A stretch of 64,000 nucleotides of DNA from Hydnum rufescens UP504. Lineage: Eukaryota > Basidiomycota > Agaricomycetes > Cantharellales > Hydnaceae. The stretch's first letter is position 1. Each line of letters opens with the position of its first letter. Both the position numbers and the translations under genes were made by a program. Under the pieces are notes generated by a model. That model saw nothing but the letters and a program-made list of their open reading frames with translations. It did not search any database and was not told the origin of the DNA. The stretch lies in the NCBI GenBank assembly GCA_014904985.1, contig MU128934.1, positions 29,055-93,054 of the forward strand, written 5' to 3'. Below, one piece after another: positions 1-10,946 of the stretch.

Positions 1-454
1 CGGAGGGATGACTCGGTAATCAGAGGACAGGGGATGGAGACATTGTGTTACTTACATACGTAGGTTGCAGCTCATACACAAAAAAATTGGAAGGTGGGGG
101 GAGTTCATTGTCAGATGAAGAGCAACTAGATGTTAGTTTTGATGTAGATATAATGTCTAAGTCATGAAACTCTCAAATTCTCTAAGTTATTTTATGGGCA
201 AGTTTCGGCAACAGTAGACCAGCAATACAGTAGTAGGTGTACCTCTAAGTAATCCAAATGGCCCAAAAAGACCAGAAGTTGCCCAAAATTGCCTGAAATT
301 GCCCGAAATTGCCCGAAATAAGTGGACCCCTCTTATTCAAAACACACCTTCTGGCCATACAATGGCCGAAAGCCATAGGCCACTTATTAGGTACCATTTC
401 ATGCCCCAAACATGGTACCTAACTTAGGTAGGGTATATAACTGACCAGCCTGGT
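1..454. other. Left flank with short tandem repeat
   Basis: No gene is visible here. Around 255-320 a run of roughly 10-bp repeats based on GCCCGAAATT / GCCCAAAATT is seen. Reverse transcriptase, RNase H and integrase of the neighbouring retrotransposon would be expected on the minus strand in this direction, but no such coding sequence is present, so the element is truncated or internally deleted here. Confidence 0.5.
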
Positions 455-2700
455 TCATGCGTGGGTTGGGTTGGTGACGATGCATGCGTAGAGTGTCACG
501 CCATCGTCACTGGCTGCTTGAATGAAGTCTTCAGCTTCGTAGACTTCAATTGTGATGCTGTGAGCTGGAGGGCTCGTGGTTGTCGGTTCCGGGGTCAAGG
601 CGGTCATTGCGATGACGTCGATGCTTAATGGCGTCATTACAAGTTTCGAGTGGTGTGCCATGTGCTCAATCCACATTTCGGCCCATGAGATTTGTGGATT
701 GACCTGTCGCAACCAGGGGAGTCCCAGTACGACGGGAGTTGAGGAGTGGAGTTGTGATTCGATGAACTCGATTTTTTGTTGCAACAAGTTCGCGAAAGTG
801 ACTGGGAGTGTAACTATACACTCGAGGTTGTTCGCGATCGATCCATCGAATAATCGCAAGGGGTGTGGTGTCACCAAATGACGACAGTGCAGCATGGCGT
901 GTGAGTTCTGTACTTGCGACGCGTCAATGAAGTTTTCGGAGGCACCGCAGTTGATGAGTGCCGAGATGGGCTGTCCGAGAGGAGGGGGATTGAGACCATC
1001 GTGATGAATGATGATGGGGAGAGGGAAGAGATGGTGGCTCTTAAATGAGCGGTTCCATCAGGGGGGGATGATGGTGAGATCTCAGTGATGTGAGGTTCCT
1101 CTGTTGTGCTGGGACCTCCTGAGAAGGTGAGCATAGCACGAGCTACTGGGGTGCGCAATGTTGCTGTTGCGGTTGTGCTGCTGGTACTGGTGGACGTCGC
1201 AGCCGGTGTCATCGCAGTTCGCGGTACGTTGCGATGACTGGGGCAACTATCTACTGCATGGTTGCTATTCCCACAGTATGCGCAGAGCTTTTCGCGTCTT
1301 CGTCGCTCCTTTTCCTCTTCGGTGAGCGCACCATTAGACTTGTGAACTTTCAGGTTGCGTGGGGGGTTTGTTGACGATGAAGGGGGTGTCGACGATGAGG
1401 GGTTCGCGGTGTGGGGTTGTGTGCCGCGATCTGAGGTCCTCGTGGCTTTAAGTTCCTCTTGGCGTTCCCAATACCGGCCATCAAATCTTAGCGCGGCTTG
1501 GTACATGCCTTGGAGTTTCGCGGGCTTGCCGTCTCGTGAGATGTCATCTTGTAGATGGTTCAGTAAGCCTTGGTAGAACTGCGAGCGGAGTGCGTCGTTG
1601 TTCCATCTGGTGAGGCTCACTACTTCCTTGAACTGGTTGATGTAGCGGAGGATGTGGTGGATGTCGTTCATCTTGAGCACACATAGTTTTCGCTCTTGAG
1701 TCGCAACCTCGTCTGGGTCTCCGAAGTACGTGTGGAGCTCTTCCTCGAAGAGCATCCAGCTGGAGAGTGTGGGGGATTCCTCTGTCTCCATGATGAGGCG
1801 TTGGAACCATTGCCTTGCTGTATCCGTGAGATATGATCCGGCCCAGATGATGCGCGCGCTATCTAGTGTGAATTGCGACGGTTGCGATCGGAACGCCATT
1901 TTGCAGTGCGCAAGGAATCCATATAGTTTAGAGGGGTCATGTCCTGAGAACATCTCCGGTTCTTTGATTTTGGGTTCGTGAAGTGCATGTCCCGAGGGTG
2001 CGGAGGGTTGGGCGATTGTCGCTGTTTCACGGTATCGTGGAGTGGTGGGGAGGTGTTCGAGTTTGGTTCCTCAATGGTCCATGCCTGGAGTTGGGGCCCT
2101 GAATGCAGAGCCCAGGTGTGGGGGGGTGGAGTGCGCATCCTTGAACATTGCATGTCATGGAGTTGGTTGTGCGATGTTGCTAGGTGGTGCATACGTGACT
2201 GAATTGCCTCGCGGTGTGTTGTCGAGGTTTTGAGGTGAAAACTCATTGTTTTCCTCAGGGTAGGTTTGGGGCTCGAAGTGGGGGCTTCGAGTGAGGGTGC
2301 GAGGTGCGAATTGTGAGTTGTGCGCTGTGGGCGAGACTACTTGTCTCGGTCAAGTATTCGCATCAAGGATGGGCGACCGCGAATTGCGGTGCGCGACTTC
2401 ATTGCGCAGCTCTCAGTTTTCGTTCGCGAGTTCTTCGAGGCGAGCGTTCATCTGGGCATTGGTGCGCGCCATTTCTGCTTGTATCTGCGTGCTGTGTGCT
2501 AGGTCTGCCTGCATTTGTTGCAGCATGCGCAGGAGCATTGTCTTGGTGCTCGAAGTTGACATGGTGCTGGGAGGGTTTCCCATGTGCGGACCTTGTGTCG
2601 AGTTGGGTGGTGTTTGTATCATGGGATACGTTGTCCGAGGGGTGATTGGCACCTTGAGGACGATTGGAGAGGAGAGGGCGGAAGTGGATTCGACGGTGGC
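455..2700 (-). pseudogene. Decayed LTR-retrotransposon Gag-protease
   Basis: Reading leftward, the Gag N-terminus (about 2652-2413) is a methionine/glutamine-rich helical segment. The Gag core (about 1953-1500) contains the QWFQRL-type helix of retrotransposon Gag, and a CCHC zinc knuckle (CAYCGNSNHAVDSC) follows near 1280-1240. A retropepsin-like domain follows in another frame (about 960-455), ending with the VVLGLPWL motif. Several in-frame stops split Gag between 2415 and 1990, and a frameshift separates Gag from protease near 900-1000. The protease active site reads INCGASENFID where an Asp-Ser/Thr-Gly is expected, so the catalytic Asp is Asn. No RT or integrase follows. Ty3/gypsy-like affiliation is inferred from the Gag and protease style. 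Confidence 0.85.
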
Positions 2701-2805
2701 TGTGTCGTCGCGATAGTCGTTGGCGACTGGTTGTGGGTGTGGGTTTCATCAAGTGGCGGGCATATTGAGTCTTTCAAGGAAGTCAGTTATTTAGATCGAG
2801 AATAC

Positions 2806-3261
2806 TGTTAAGGGTTGTACTCGAGGCGAAAGATACAATGACGTAATCGAGACGAATACAAGGAAATGCCCTTAAGGCAATTGACGAGGGAGTCACGAAG
2901 TGGGGATTACGTAAGTCACGAAAGACGAGTATGTACGAGGAAGACCGGCTTCCTGAGACTTAATAGGTGAAGGTTTTAAGATGAGAGTCGCGAGCGATAA
3001 CTGAGATCGCGAGAGTGGAATTCAATCGGTTGACAATATATTCTTGATCTTCTAAAGAGCAAGTGTACATCAAGTAACTACTTATACTATTAGAGATCAA
3101 AAGGGTTTTATGGATAAAGGGGTGTTGAATAAAGGAAGGATGTATATAATAGGAATTGCTGAAAGAGGAAGGCACAATGGCAGCAAGGGTGAAGGTCACA
3201 TGATGGCGTGATTGGCTTGGTTATTCGTATGTAACCGAGGTTACGAGTACGACTTGTAACA
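2806..3261 (-). repeat. 5' LTR of the adjacent Gag-protease element
   Basis: On the minus strand this 456-bp segment starts TGTTACAAGTCG and ends CCCTTAACA, that is TG...CA with short inverted ends (TGTTA/TAACA). It lies directly upstream of the Gag start, as a 5' LTR should. No partner LTR is seen on the other side of the element, which fits its truncation. The boundaries are inferred from termini only, because there is no second copy in the window to compare. Confidence 0.6.
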
Positions 3262-3356
3262 GTGCGGGCCTTTGCAGTTTTGTTCCTGGTTTTTGTTTGT
3301 GTGGTCATGTGTGGTTTCGTTCCTGGTTTTCGTTCTGGGCATGTCATTCCAGCCCT

Positions 3357-3474
3357 TAGCTGTAGTATAGATATATCAAACATGGTATCATACCAGTGTT
3401 AATTAATATATGAGACCCACTAACTACCACAATGGTAACTACCATGCCTATATATCAGGATGTATCAGTACTGC
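3357..3474. repeat. Partial copy of the SINE-like/TATATCA repeat
   Basis: The motifs AGATATATCAAACATGG, TTAATTAATATAT and TATATATCAGG occur in the same order as in 12116-12215 and, inverted, in 9890-9985. This is a diverged third copy of that repeat, without the tRNA-like part. It ends where the solo LTR begins. Confidence 0.6.
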
Positions 3475-4016
3475 TGTAACAAAGTGCCTCCCAGTTCAGG
3501 AGGGCACCTGTTGTCATACTTGGACAAAGTGGAGTTGACAGGGGAGGGAGTAGGAATAGGGAGAAGAGGAGAAGGGGTAATCACACCACCCTTAGCACTG
3601 GCTTCAGGTGGGGGAGCTGCAAACAGGGCTAAGCACTGGCTTTGCCCTGGACACAGGAGAAAAGAGTGCGAGGGAGTGGGAGTCATGGTGAAAGATAGTA
3701 AAGTAGTGACTGGCCAAGTGGCACAGTCACTACCTAAGGAGAGAGAGGGGGTCAGTGAGAGGGGAGGGCTGTCCTACTCACTGCTTTCCCAGCTAGGGTC
3801 CAAAGGTGCAGTCCCAAAGCCAGGGAAAGGGCTAGTATTGATGGCTACTAGACAGGCCAACCAGCTAGGCAGATAGAAGCAGAGTAGAGACAGGTATTCA
3901 TGGTTTCTCACTAGGTGATGAAGATCCAGGCAAAGGTTAACTTGATTAATCTCGGCAACTGCCATATATACATGACTTTTGAGTCCTAACTTAATTACGT
4001 AATACACTATATTACA
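3475..4016. mobile_element. Solo LTR (family 1, copy A)
   Basis: A 542-bp unit starting TGTAACAAAG and ending CTATATTACA. It is nearly identical by eye to 25807-26349. The 5 bases before it (3470-3474, ACTGC) are repeated exactly after it (4017-4021), a 5-bp target site duplication. TG...CA ends plus a 5-bp duplication without internal coding sequence identify it as a solo LTR left by LTR-LTR recombination. Confidence 0.9.
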
Positions 4017-4021
4017 ACTGC

Positions 4022-4167
4022 AGTACCAGCCAAATAGGCTGCATTGCCATTTCATTGCTTGTCACTGCCCCTTTAAATATTATTACTATATTGGGAATTC
4101 CCATATTAGGATTTATTTATTATATTATCTAATATTCAATATTTACATTTAATATTTATATTTAATC
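4022..4167. other. AT-rich spacer
   Basis: Very AT-rich sequence between the solo LTR and the start of the cassette array, with many ATATTTA-like runs. No gene or repeat with a partner is seen. Confidence 0.4.
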
Positions 4168-4442
4168 CTGAAAATACTACATTAGCTGCATTCAAAAGAG
4201 GCCACATTGACTTACCCTATTATGAATGAACCATAATGCCTCGCCCAGGTATCATGCAGTACAGGTTTCAATCATGCAGGTGGGTGTTGATTGTGCGGGT
4301 ACAGGTTTTGATTGTGCAGGTACAGGGTTTTGTCACATGGGTATGGAATTTTGTCACATGGGTATGGGGTTTTGTCGCATGGGTATGGGGTTTCATCGCA
4401 CAGGTATGGGATGTCCTGACCTTCTGCGCCAGTAGAGGTAAT

Positions 4443-6145
4443 CTAGAGTAATAAGTGATGTGTGAGTTAGAAAGAAAGAAGAGCCAGCACCAAAAGAGCA
4501 GCCTTTGCTACTCTTTTGGTGCTGGTGGACTGAGACTAATTGATGACTCACCTGATATTACCACACCTGCTGCTGCAGGTGTGGTAACATCACATAGGGC
4601 TGGACCCTCAGAATTTTCAGCAGCTGCACACATAGGTACTACAGGGGGGCTTCATCCGTACTCTTGTTGGGCAGATTTTGGTGCAGGGGGGGACCTAGAA
4701 TAACTCATACGTTATGTTAGTAAAATCAAAGAGAAGCAGCACCAAAAGAGCAGCTGCAGCTGCTCTTTTGGTGCTGCTGCAAGGAGAAACTCACTAGATG
4801 GTACCACACACCCACTCTGGCGGGTGTGTGGTACCGTATTTCACCTGTCATTGCGTACAGTTGAGGGCAGGCTCTGATTGGGTCTTGAGTGGCTGTGCGC
4901 GTCCATAGTTCGTCCTGGGTCTCACAGGACCCCTGCAAGCACTGTTAGAGGTGAGATCCAAGGTTCCCAGATTTTGAGGGTGATTTTGAGATTATGCAAG
5001 GGGCAAATTCCCGGATCTGGAGCCAAAATTTGGTGTCGGCCAATGGTGAGGTGAGGGGTAGGTTCCTGGATTTGGCTCTTCAACCAAACTAGGCTAGATC
5101 TGAAATCCTGTCTCTAGGGGTGTGGTCTGGATGGTGTTATAGTAATGTGGGGTCCAAGTGCCTTTGGTACTATTATAGTAATGTTCTGTGTTCAACCCTG
5201 GGTAGGTGTGTTTCTTTTTGGCTTCTAAAATACCTACAGAATGTTACTTTATGGCTTCCTGCAGTACTTAACTACTCCAGGAAACTTGGTATGCACTATT
5301 GTGAAATTGAACAGCCTCACTTTAATGACTTATCCTGGTCAACCAAATTCCAAATGCCTGAATTGCTATTCTACCATCAGCACTGCCCAAGAGCTGGACA
5401 AGGAGAAAAAGGTGGAGGATGGAAGAGAAGTTTAGATGATAGTGGGGTTGAGTACACTTGCCTTGGACAACACTGGGGATGCCTGGAGTAGTTTGGGAAG
5501 GTCAGGGATTTTTTTGGGATTTTTGGAATTTTTTGAGAATTTTTTGAGGCTAGGGGCAAATTCCCAGTTTTTCATGGCCTGTGAAGAGCCTAGAGTCAAT
5601 TTCCCAGATTTGGTCTGGGATTTGCATCCAAATTTGTACTGGGAGTCAGGGTCCTTTGGGTCGCCTGCTGGATCTCACCTCTAACAGTGCTTGCAGGGGT
5701 CCTGGTCTCACCCACATTCTTGTCAGATTGGGTTTTGTGCAAGGAGGGACCTACAATAATAAATAACATGTTAGTAAAAAAAATAAAAGAAAGGTAGCAC
5801 CAAAAGAGCAGCTGGTGCTGCTCTTTTGGTGCTGTTGTACGGGCTAGGAGGAGAAACTCACTGGATAGTACCACACACCCGCTGCAGTGGGTGTGTGGTA
5901 CCATATTCTGCCTGTCGTCACATGGGTTTGGGGGCTGTGCATGTATGGTCTTGCATGGATTTCAGCCCTCATTAATTTTTGGGTGGCCCCTGGGTTTTGT
6001 ATCATTGTCATTTGGGTTGGGGGTGAGGGCCTTAGACCTAGAGTGGGGTGGTATGGTGTGTTAGTGAGAGTCTTAGAGAAGTGCAAAGAGGGCAGCTTTC
6101 ACTGCCCTTTTTACACAGGTGTATCTAGTAGGAGGGGGGACTCAC
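4443..6145 (-). repeat. Cassette block 1 (4 intron-like units, leftward)
   Basis: Intron-like units on the minus strand at 4443-4551, 4695-4794, 5751-5861 and 6038-6145, each with a GTGAGT donor, a P2 palindrome, a CTAAC/CTAAT branch-like motif and a TAG acceptor. P1 palindromes sit just upstream of the donors at about 4558-4587, 4801-4834 and 5869-5901; the fourth unit has lost P1 and has a variant P2 (GGGCAGC...GCTGCCC type). The exon-like segment at 4226-4451 after the last acceptor contains repeats of a 16-21 bp unit whose minus-strand translation is PHTHATK-like. No continuous reading frame joins the exon-like parts. Confidence 0.75.
4926..5703. mobile_element. MITE with 35-bp perfect terminal inverted repeats and 8-bp TSD
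   Basis: The ends AGGACCCCTGCAAGCACTGT... and its reverse complement form a perfect 35-bp terminal inverted repeat. The 8 bases GGTCTCAC are duplicated at 4918-4925 and 5704-5711. The paralogous site in the right arm (about 18700-18712, minus strand) has a single GGTCTCAC and no insert, an empty site that confirms the boundaries. 8-bp duplications are typical of hAT-type transposases. The 778-bp interior has no convincing gene, so the element is non-autonomous. Confidence 0.9.
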
Positions 6146-6248
6146 TTGTGTACTCATGGTGTGTGTGGTCCTGTTCTAGTTTTGTGGGGATCCTGTTGGT
6201 CGCATGTCCTATGTATGAGCGATGTGGATTAGGTAAGCATCAAAACAA

Positions 6249-6594
6249 ACACTGAATGCCAGGAGTTTCTGGGCTTGAATGAGCACCCAATTAGGGGCAG
6301 TACAAAGCTCATGGATAGATAGTAAATACCTAGATAGAAAATAAAGACTATATTTCATGGGCGACGAAACTAATGGGACAATTGAGCCAATTTTCAATTT
6401 CTCGCACCTTCAATTTCCTATTTAGGAAATTGAAGGTGCGAGAAATTGAAAATTGGCTCAATTGTCCCATTAGTTTCGTTGCCCATGAAATATAGTCTTT
6501 ATTTTCTATCTAGGTATTTACTATCTATCCATATGAGCTTTGTACTGCCCCTAATTGGGCACTCATTGGAGCCTGGAAACTCCTGGCATTCAGT
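6249..6594. repeat. Palindromic centre 1
   Basis: Arms 6249-6420 and 6423-6594 are near-perfect reverse complements with a 2-base centre (TTCCTA-TT-TAGGAA). Cassettes to the left run leftward and cassettes to the right run rightward, so this is the divergence point and possibly a bidirectional promoter or a replication/fold-back centre. The same centre recurs at 17821-18166. Confidence 0.85.
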
Positions 6595-7327
6595 AGCATC
6601 TTCAGATCTACTCATCAAAGGCACCCGAAACAAGCACAACACAGTGCCACACACCCCCCGGGGCAAGTGTGTGGCACTATTAGGTGAGTTTTTCCTTCAT
6701 GGGGTGTACCACGACACCAAAAGAGCAGTGCTAGCTGCTCTTTTGGCATTGCTTGAATTTTTTTTTTGTATTAACATCTTCTTATTCTAGGTCCATTCTC
6801 CCTCTGCGAAACCCCACCCGAAGAATGTACTGACAGGGCCCAGGGAATATGGGGGTTCACGCAGCCATTCAAGACCCCAATGGTCAACTATCTGCAACAT
6901 GCAACAAATCAAACATGGTGCCACACACCTGCTTTGGCAGGTGTGTGGCAATATTAGGTGAGTTTTTTCTTTACAGGGTGTACCACAATGCCAAAGAGCA
7001 CATTAGTTGCTCTTTTGACATCATCTTCAGTTTTTTTTTTCTTACTAATGTCTTATTATTCTAGGTACCTCCACTGTGCAATACCCCCACTGATGAGGTT
7101 CAAGATGAATACTAACCCACACAGCCACCCAGACCCCGATCCTCTGCGACAATGAACTAAATGCAGGACCACACACCTGCTCTGGTGGGTGTGTGGTAAT
7201 GGCTGGTACATTTCTCCCTGCGGCATGTACAACAGCACCCAAAGAGCAGCAGTAGCTGCTCTTTGGGTGCTGCTTCTGTTTTTTTTTTTGTTTTAAACTA
7301 ATGTATTATTTATTATTCTAGGTCTCC

Positions 7328-8174
7328 TGTCAGGATTAAATTGACATTTGCTTCTGCTTAAGGACTTACCCGTTGGAGTATCATTCTGGATCAACTCTAT
7401 CATATGGTGCCTACTTCCTCAAATGCTCTTGTCTCCTCTCTCCCTCCATTCACTAAGGGGGTTATTGTCATCCTTGCCATTATTGGCATTTCTCTTATTA
7501 TTATTGCCCCTGTTCTATTGGGCCTCAGCCAGCGGGCTATGGGCTGGGTAGTCAACCAGTGGCAGCATTGGTGCCCTTGTCAGCACCTGTCATTCCCTCA
7601 CTCCCCACATGAGTCCATGGAGTTGCCAATCCAGACTCCCCCTCCTCCTCCTCTGCCCCCAGTCCCTGAATCCACATCATCTGTCCCAATCCATACTCCA
7701 TCCACATCATTACAGTCCTTCGACACTTTGGACACCTTTGGAGTACCCAGGCGTACACTGCCTTGGAAGTACATATGCTAAGGGGGATACATATGGAAGT
7801 TGGGGCATAGCCATGTGGAGGTGCACACAGGATTCATAACACAGCTGCATCAGCTTAGTGAGGCTTAGTGATGGTGGTTGTGGAGGCTGACTGATGGGCT
7901 GTGGAGCTGGCACTCTAGGAGGATCTGGAAGGTTATGGAAGCTGGCAGAAGGCTCTGGAAGGTTGGAGGCTGTGTGCAGGAAATAGTATTTATAGCCCTT
8001 CGCAGTTGGGGGATCACCAGTTTCGATCTCTCAGGATTCCCACTGCGATAGGTGCGAGACTTGTTTGTCCCTTGCTGTGTGGTGTATACTCAGGATTCCC
8101 ACTGTGATAGCATGTGGTTAATTAATCTCTTTCCTCTTTCTGTTTGTGGCTTCGATGGCAGTGTCGCCCTGACA
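7328..8174. mobile_element. Solo LTR (family 2) inserted in the left arm
   Basis: An 847-bp unit beginning TGTCAGGATTA and ending GCCCTGACA (TG...CA with inverted TGTCAGG/CCTGACA ends). The 5-bp target TCTCC is duplicated at 7323-7327 and 8175-8179. The right arm (about 17357-17363, minus strand) holds the uninterrupted empty site, with acceptor CTAG followed directly by GTCTCCCCTTGATGC. The insertion therefore came after the two arms arose. Confidence 0.9.
7404..7781 (+). CDS. Hypothetical 125-aa membrane-type ORF inside the solo LTR
   Basis: The frame gives a short N-terminus, one strong hydrophobic helix (about residues 19-40, VIVILAIIGISLIIIAPVLL), a cysteine pair (CPC), then a proline/serine-rich tail (about residues 75-110) ending KYIC. 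It lies wholly within the LTR. I do not recognise a family. It may be a chance frame in C-rich DNA, but the segregation of hydrophobic and proline-rich parts is unlike its surroundings. Confidence 0.25.
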   Translation: MVPTSSNALVSSLPPFTKGVIVILAIIGISLIIIAPVLLGLSQRAMGWVVNQWQHWCPCQHLSFPHSPHESMELPIQTPPPPPLPPVPESTSSVPIHTPSTSLQSFDTLDTFGVPRRTLPWKYIC

Positions 8175-9754
8175 TCTCCCCTTGATGCATGAAACCCCAC
8201 CTGACAAGAACACAGGATGAAAAATGGATGTGCACAGCCACCCGGAACCTGATCCAAGAACCCAGTGCCTGAACACCCACAAGCTACATGATGATGGATG
8301 AAATACAGTACCACACACCCCTGCAGGGTGTGTGTGGTAATACTAGGTAAGTCCTCAATTACAGGATGTACAGCAGTGCCAAAAGAGCAGCAGAAGCTGC
8401 TCTTTTGGCACTGCTTGTGTTTTTTTTTCTGTTACTAATGTATCATTATTCTAGGTCTCTTCTCCCACTACAAAACCCCACCTGAAGCAAGCACAGATGA
8501 AACCCAGGGTGAAAACCGAGTGTGTGCAGTGACCCAAAGGCCCCACCCCCAAGCACCCATAATGTACACGACAACTTAAATATGGCACCACACACCCACT
8601 GCAGCAGGTGTGTGGTAAAATCCAGTGAGTCTTTAATTATGATGTGTACAACAGTGCCAAAAGAGCAGCAGAGGCCACTCTTTTGGCGCTGCCTCTTGTT
8701 TTTTTTTAAATTAATGTATCATTCCTTATTGTAGATTACCCCCACCCCCACAAAAGTCCACCCAATGAGAAGACCAACAAGGCCCCACACAAAACGATGC
8801 ACAGCCGCTGAACACCGCCCAAGCACCCAGCACCCCAATGCTCACAACCTATGCAATGAGAGGTCAAGCACGATACCACACACCCACTGCAGTGGGTGTG
8901 TGGTAATCTCTGGTAAGTTCTTCCTTATAGCATGTACAATGGCACCAAAAGAGGAGTACAAGCTTCTCTTTTGGTGCTACTTCTGGTTTTTTTTATTAAC
9001 ATATTATTTGTTACTCTAATCCCTCTCCTGCATGAAAACCCCTGCGAATGCCCAGCCACTGAAGACCACACCCACGGGCCCAGCCCTGAACACTGCAACC
9101 CACATGACAATGGACAAAGTACAGTACCACACCTGCTGTGGTGGGTGGGGTCATACCAGGTAAGTTTTAATTACAGTTTGTTCAATGGCACCAAAAGAGC
9201 AGCAGAAGCTGCTCTTTTGGCGCTGCCTCTGGTCTTTTTTTTACTAACCCACCATTCATTATTCTAGACTGTCCCCACACAAAAACCTGCCCAGCAAGAA
9301 CATGAAGAGGCCCTCAAAAATATGAATGCACAGCTGCCAAAGACTCGTGCAAGGGCCATGAGAACGAAACCTGAAACCCACATGAGCACAAAGACCTGTA
9401 CAAGCCTGGGCTCATGGACCTGTATGAATATCCGCCCAAGCCCCCCATAGTAGCAGTAATAAATAATAATAATAATAATGAACTTCAGCCTCCATGTACA
9501 TTAGTAATGAATAATAAAAGCTTGTGATCATCCTGATAAGCCAGCCCATATAGCCCACTGACCCATTTAGGGACATGCCAGGACCTATCTCAATACCCCC
9601 ATCCAAATATATCCATATGTGGATGCATTTGATCCCACATCAGTTGGTGACTGATGCAGTAACCCCATGTATTACCAATGATATCTGCAGGGATATGGCT
9701 GCCGATAGAAATCCTTCAAGTATATAGAGGAGTTCAAGACCCAAATAGTGTACA

Positions 9755-9985
9755 AGATGAGTTAACCTAGTTGGTTTGAGCACCTGGAGTTCCTCATGTA
9801 TTGGCACATTGTGGGTTCAAACCCTGTGAAGTGCATAATTCTGGGCTTGATTTTTGAAACCTTGTGCATGGGCTCCTGATATATCAGCCATGGCAAGTTA
9901 CCTGTGGTGACTACTGGGCTTGATATATTAATTAGACATGGTACCATACCATGTTTGATATATCAGCACTACAGCTAGTGGTGGG
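9755..9985 (+). repeat. tRNA-related SINE-like repeat (copy in left arm)
   Basis: The head has an A-box-like stretch (TAACCTAGTTGGTTTGAGC, about 9763-9781) and a B-box-like stretch (GGGTTCAAACCC, about 9811-9822) at tRNA-like spacing. It is followed by about 150 bp containing two TGATATATCAG motifs and an internal ACATGGTACC/GGTACCATGT-like palindrome. It does not fold as an intact tRNA gene (no proper acceptor stem seen). Copies: 12116-12350 inverted and 3357-3474 partial. Confidence 0.55.
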
Positions 9986-10055
9986 GTGTGTGGTACTGTC
10001 TTTGGGCCCTAGCCAGTTGGGCCTCCTCATTGGGCACCTGGGACAAAGCCATAAC

Positions 10056-10194
10056 CTAGAATAATGAAAGTTGTTAGCAAAGAAATTACAAATAGCACAA
10101 AAAGAGTAGCTTTTGCTACTCTTTTTGCACTGTTGTACCTACTAGAATAAAAACTCACCTTATGACCACACCTGCAGCAGCAGGGGTGTGGTCA
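10056..10194 (-). repeat. Cassette block 3 (1 unit, leftward)
   Basis: Intron-like unit 10056-10158 on the minus strand with P2 of the compensated form GAGTAGC...GCTACTC, and P1 at about 10164-10194 (ACCACACCTG...GGGGTGTGGT). Confidence 0.7.
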
Positions 10195-10237
10195 TTGTGT
10201 GGTCATTTCTGTTGTTGGGTGTGGCTGCATAGTTGTG

Positions 10238-10891
10238 AAATTCAACACTGGCAATTGCCGATACTCAAGAAGTGCCCAAGTGCTGGCACCACAAACACAG
10301 CACACATTAATAGCAAGCATGTATATGTGAAATAAATACTATATAATAAATATGAGCCCAAGAAAATCTGAAGAAGAAGATGATAATGAGTCAGAGCTCA
10401 ATAAGGCATGAGATGGCTAATTGTAAAGCGGATTGGGCCACTTCTATGCATTGGAATTGGCCCAAATTTAAATATAGTGATGTTATATATACAACCTATG
10501 TGGTCGATTGATTACCTTGGACGATTCTCGCATTTTTCAATTTTTCATGCCTTCAATTCCCTATTTATGGAATTGAAGGCATGAAAAATTGAAAAATGCG
10601 AGAATCATCCAAGGTAATCAATCGACCACATAGGTTGTATATATAACATCACTATATTTAAATTTGGGCCAATTCCGATGCGTAGAAGTGGCCCAATCTG
10701 CTTTGCAATTAGCCATCTCATGCCTTATTGAGCTCTGACTCATTATCATCTTCTTCTTCAGATTTTCTTGGGCTCATATTTATTATATAGTATTTATTTC
10801 ACATATACATGCTTGCTATTAATGTGTGCTGTGTTTGTGATGCCAGCACTTGGGCACTTCTTGAGTATCGGCAATTGCTGGTGTTGAATCT
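10238..10891. repeat. Palindromic centre 2
   Basis: Arms 10238-10560 and 10569-10891 are near-perfect inverted copies about 323 bp long around an 8-base loop. The innermost motif (TTCAATTCC...GGAATTGAA, then CATGAAAAATTGAAAA) is related to the centre at 6421, so the centres are one family. TATATA-like stretches occur in both arms. Confidence 0.85.
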
Positions 10892-10946
10892 ACATCTTGC
10901 TTCCATTTATGCAACCACAACAAGCTGCCCAAAAAGGCAAGCACAT

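Larger units (their letters stand above)
6644..9267 (+). repeat. Cassette block 2 (7 intron-like units, rightward)
   Basis: Intron-like units at 6684-6790, 6958-7064, 7206-7321 (donor degraded to GTACAT), 8347-8454, 8625-8734, 8913-9019 (acceptor degraded, CTAA for CTAG) and 9160-9267. P1 palindromes precede each donor at about 6644-6679, 6917-6951, 7168-7198, 8307-8340, 8585-8617, 8872-8908 and 9124-9153. P2 palindromes lie about 30 bases into each intron. The exon-like spacers are 130-200 bp. A solo LTR interrupts the spacer after the third unit. Confidence 0.75.
4168..9985. repeat. Left arm of the large inverted repeat
   Basis: This segment matches, in reverse complement, 12116-19461. Corresponding landmarks: 4226-4451 with 19183-19402; 4735-4780 with 18858-18900; palindrome 6421 with 17993; 7168-7198 with 17489-17520; 8373-8400 with 17127-17160; 9412-9985 with 12116-12690. 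After removing insertions on each side both arms are about 3.9 kb. The left arm additionally carries the 778-bp MITE, the 847-bp solo LTR and one extra cassette. Confidence 0.85.

Noticed and set aside
9763..9835. Functional tRNA gene
   Set aside because: A- and B-box-like stretches exist but no 7-bp acceptor stem or clear anticodon arm could be formed.
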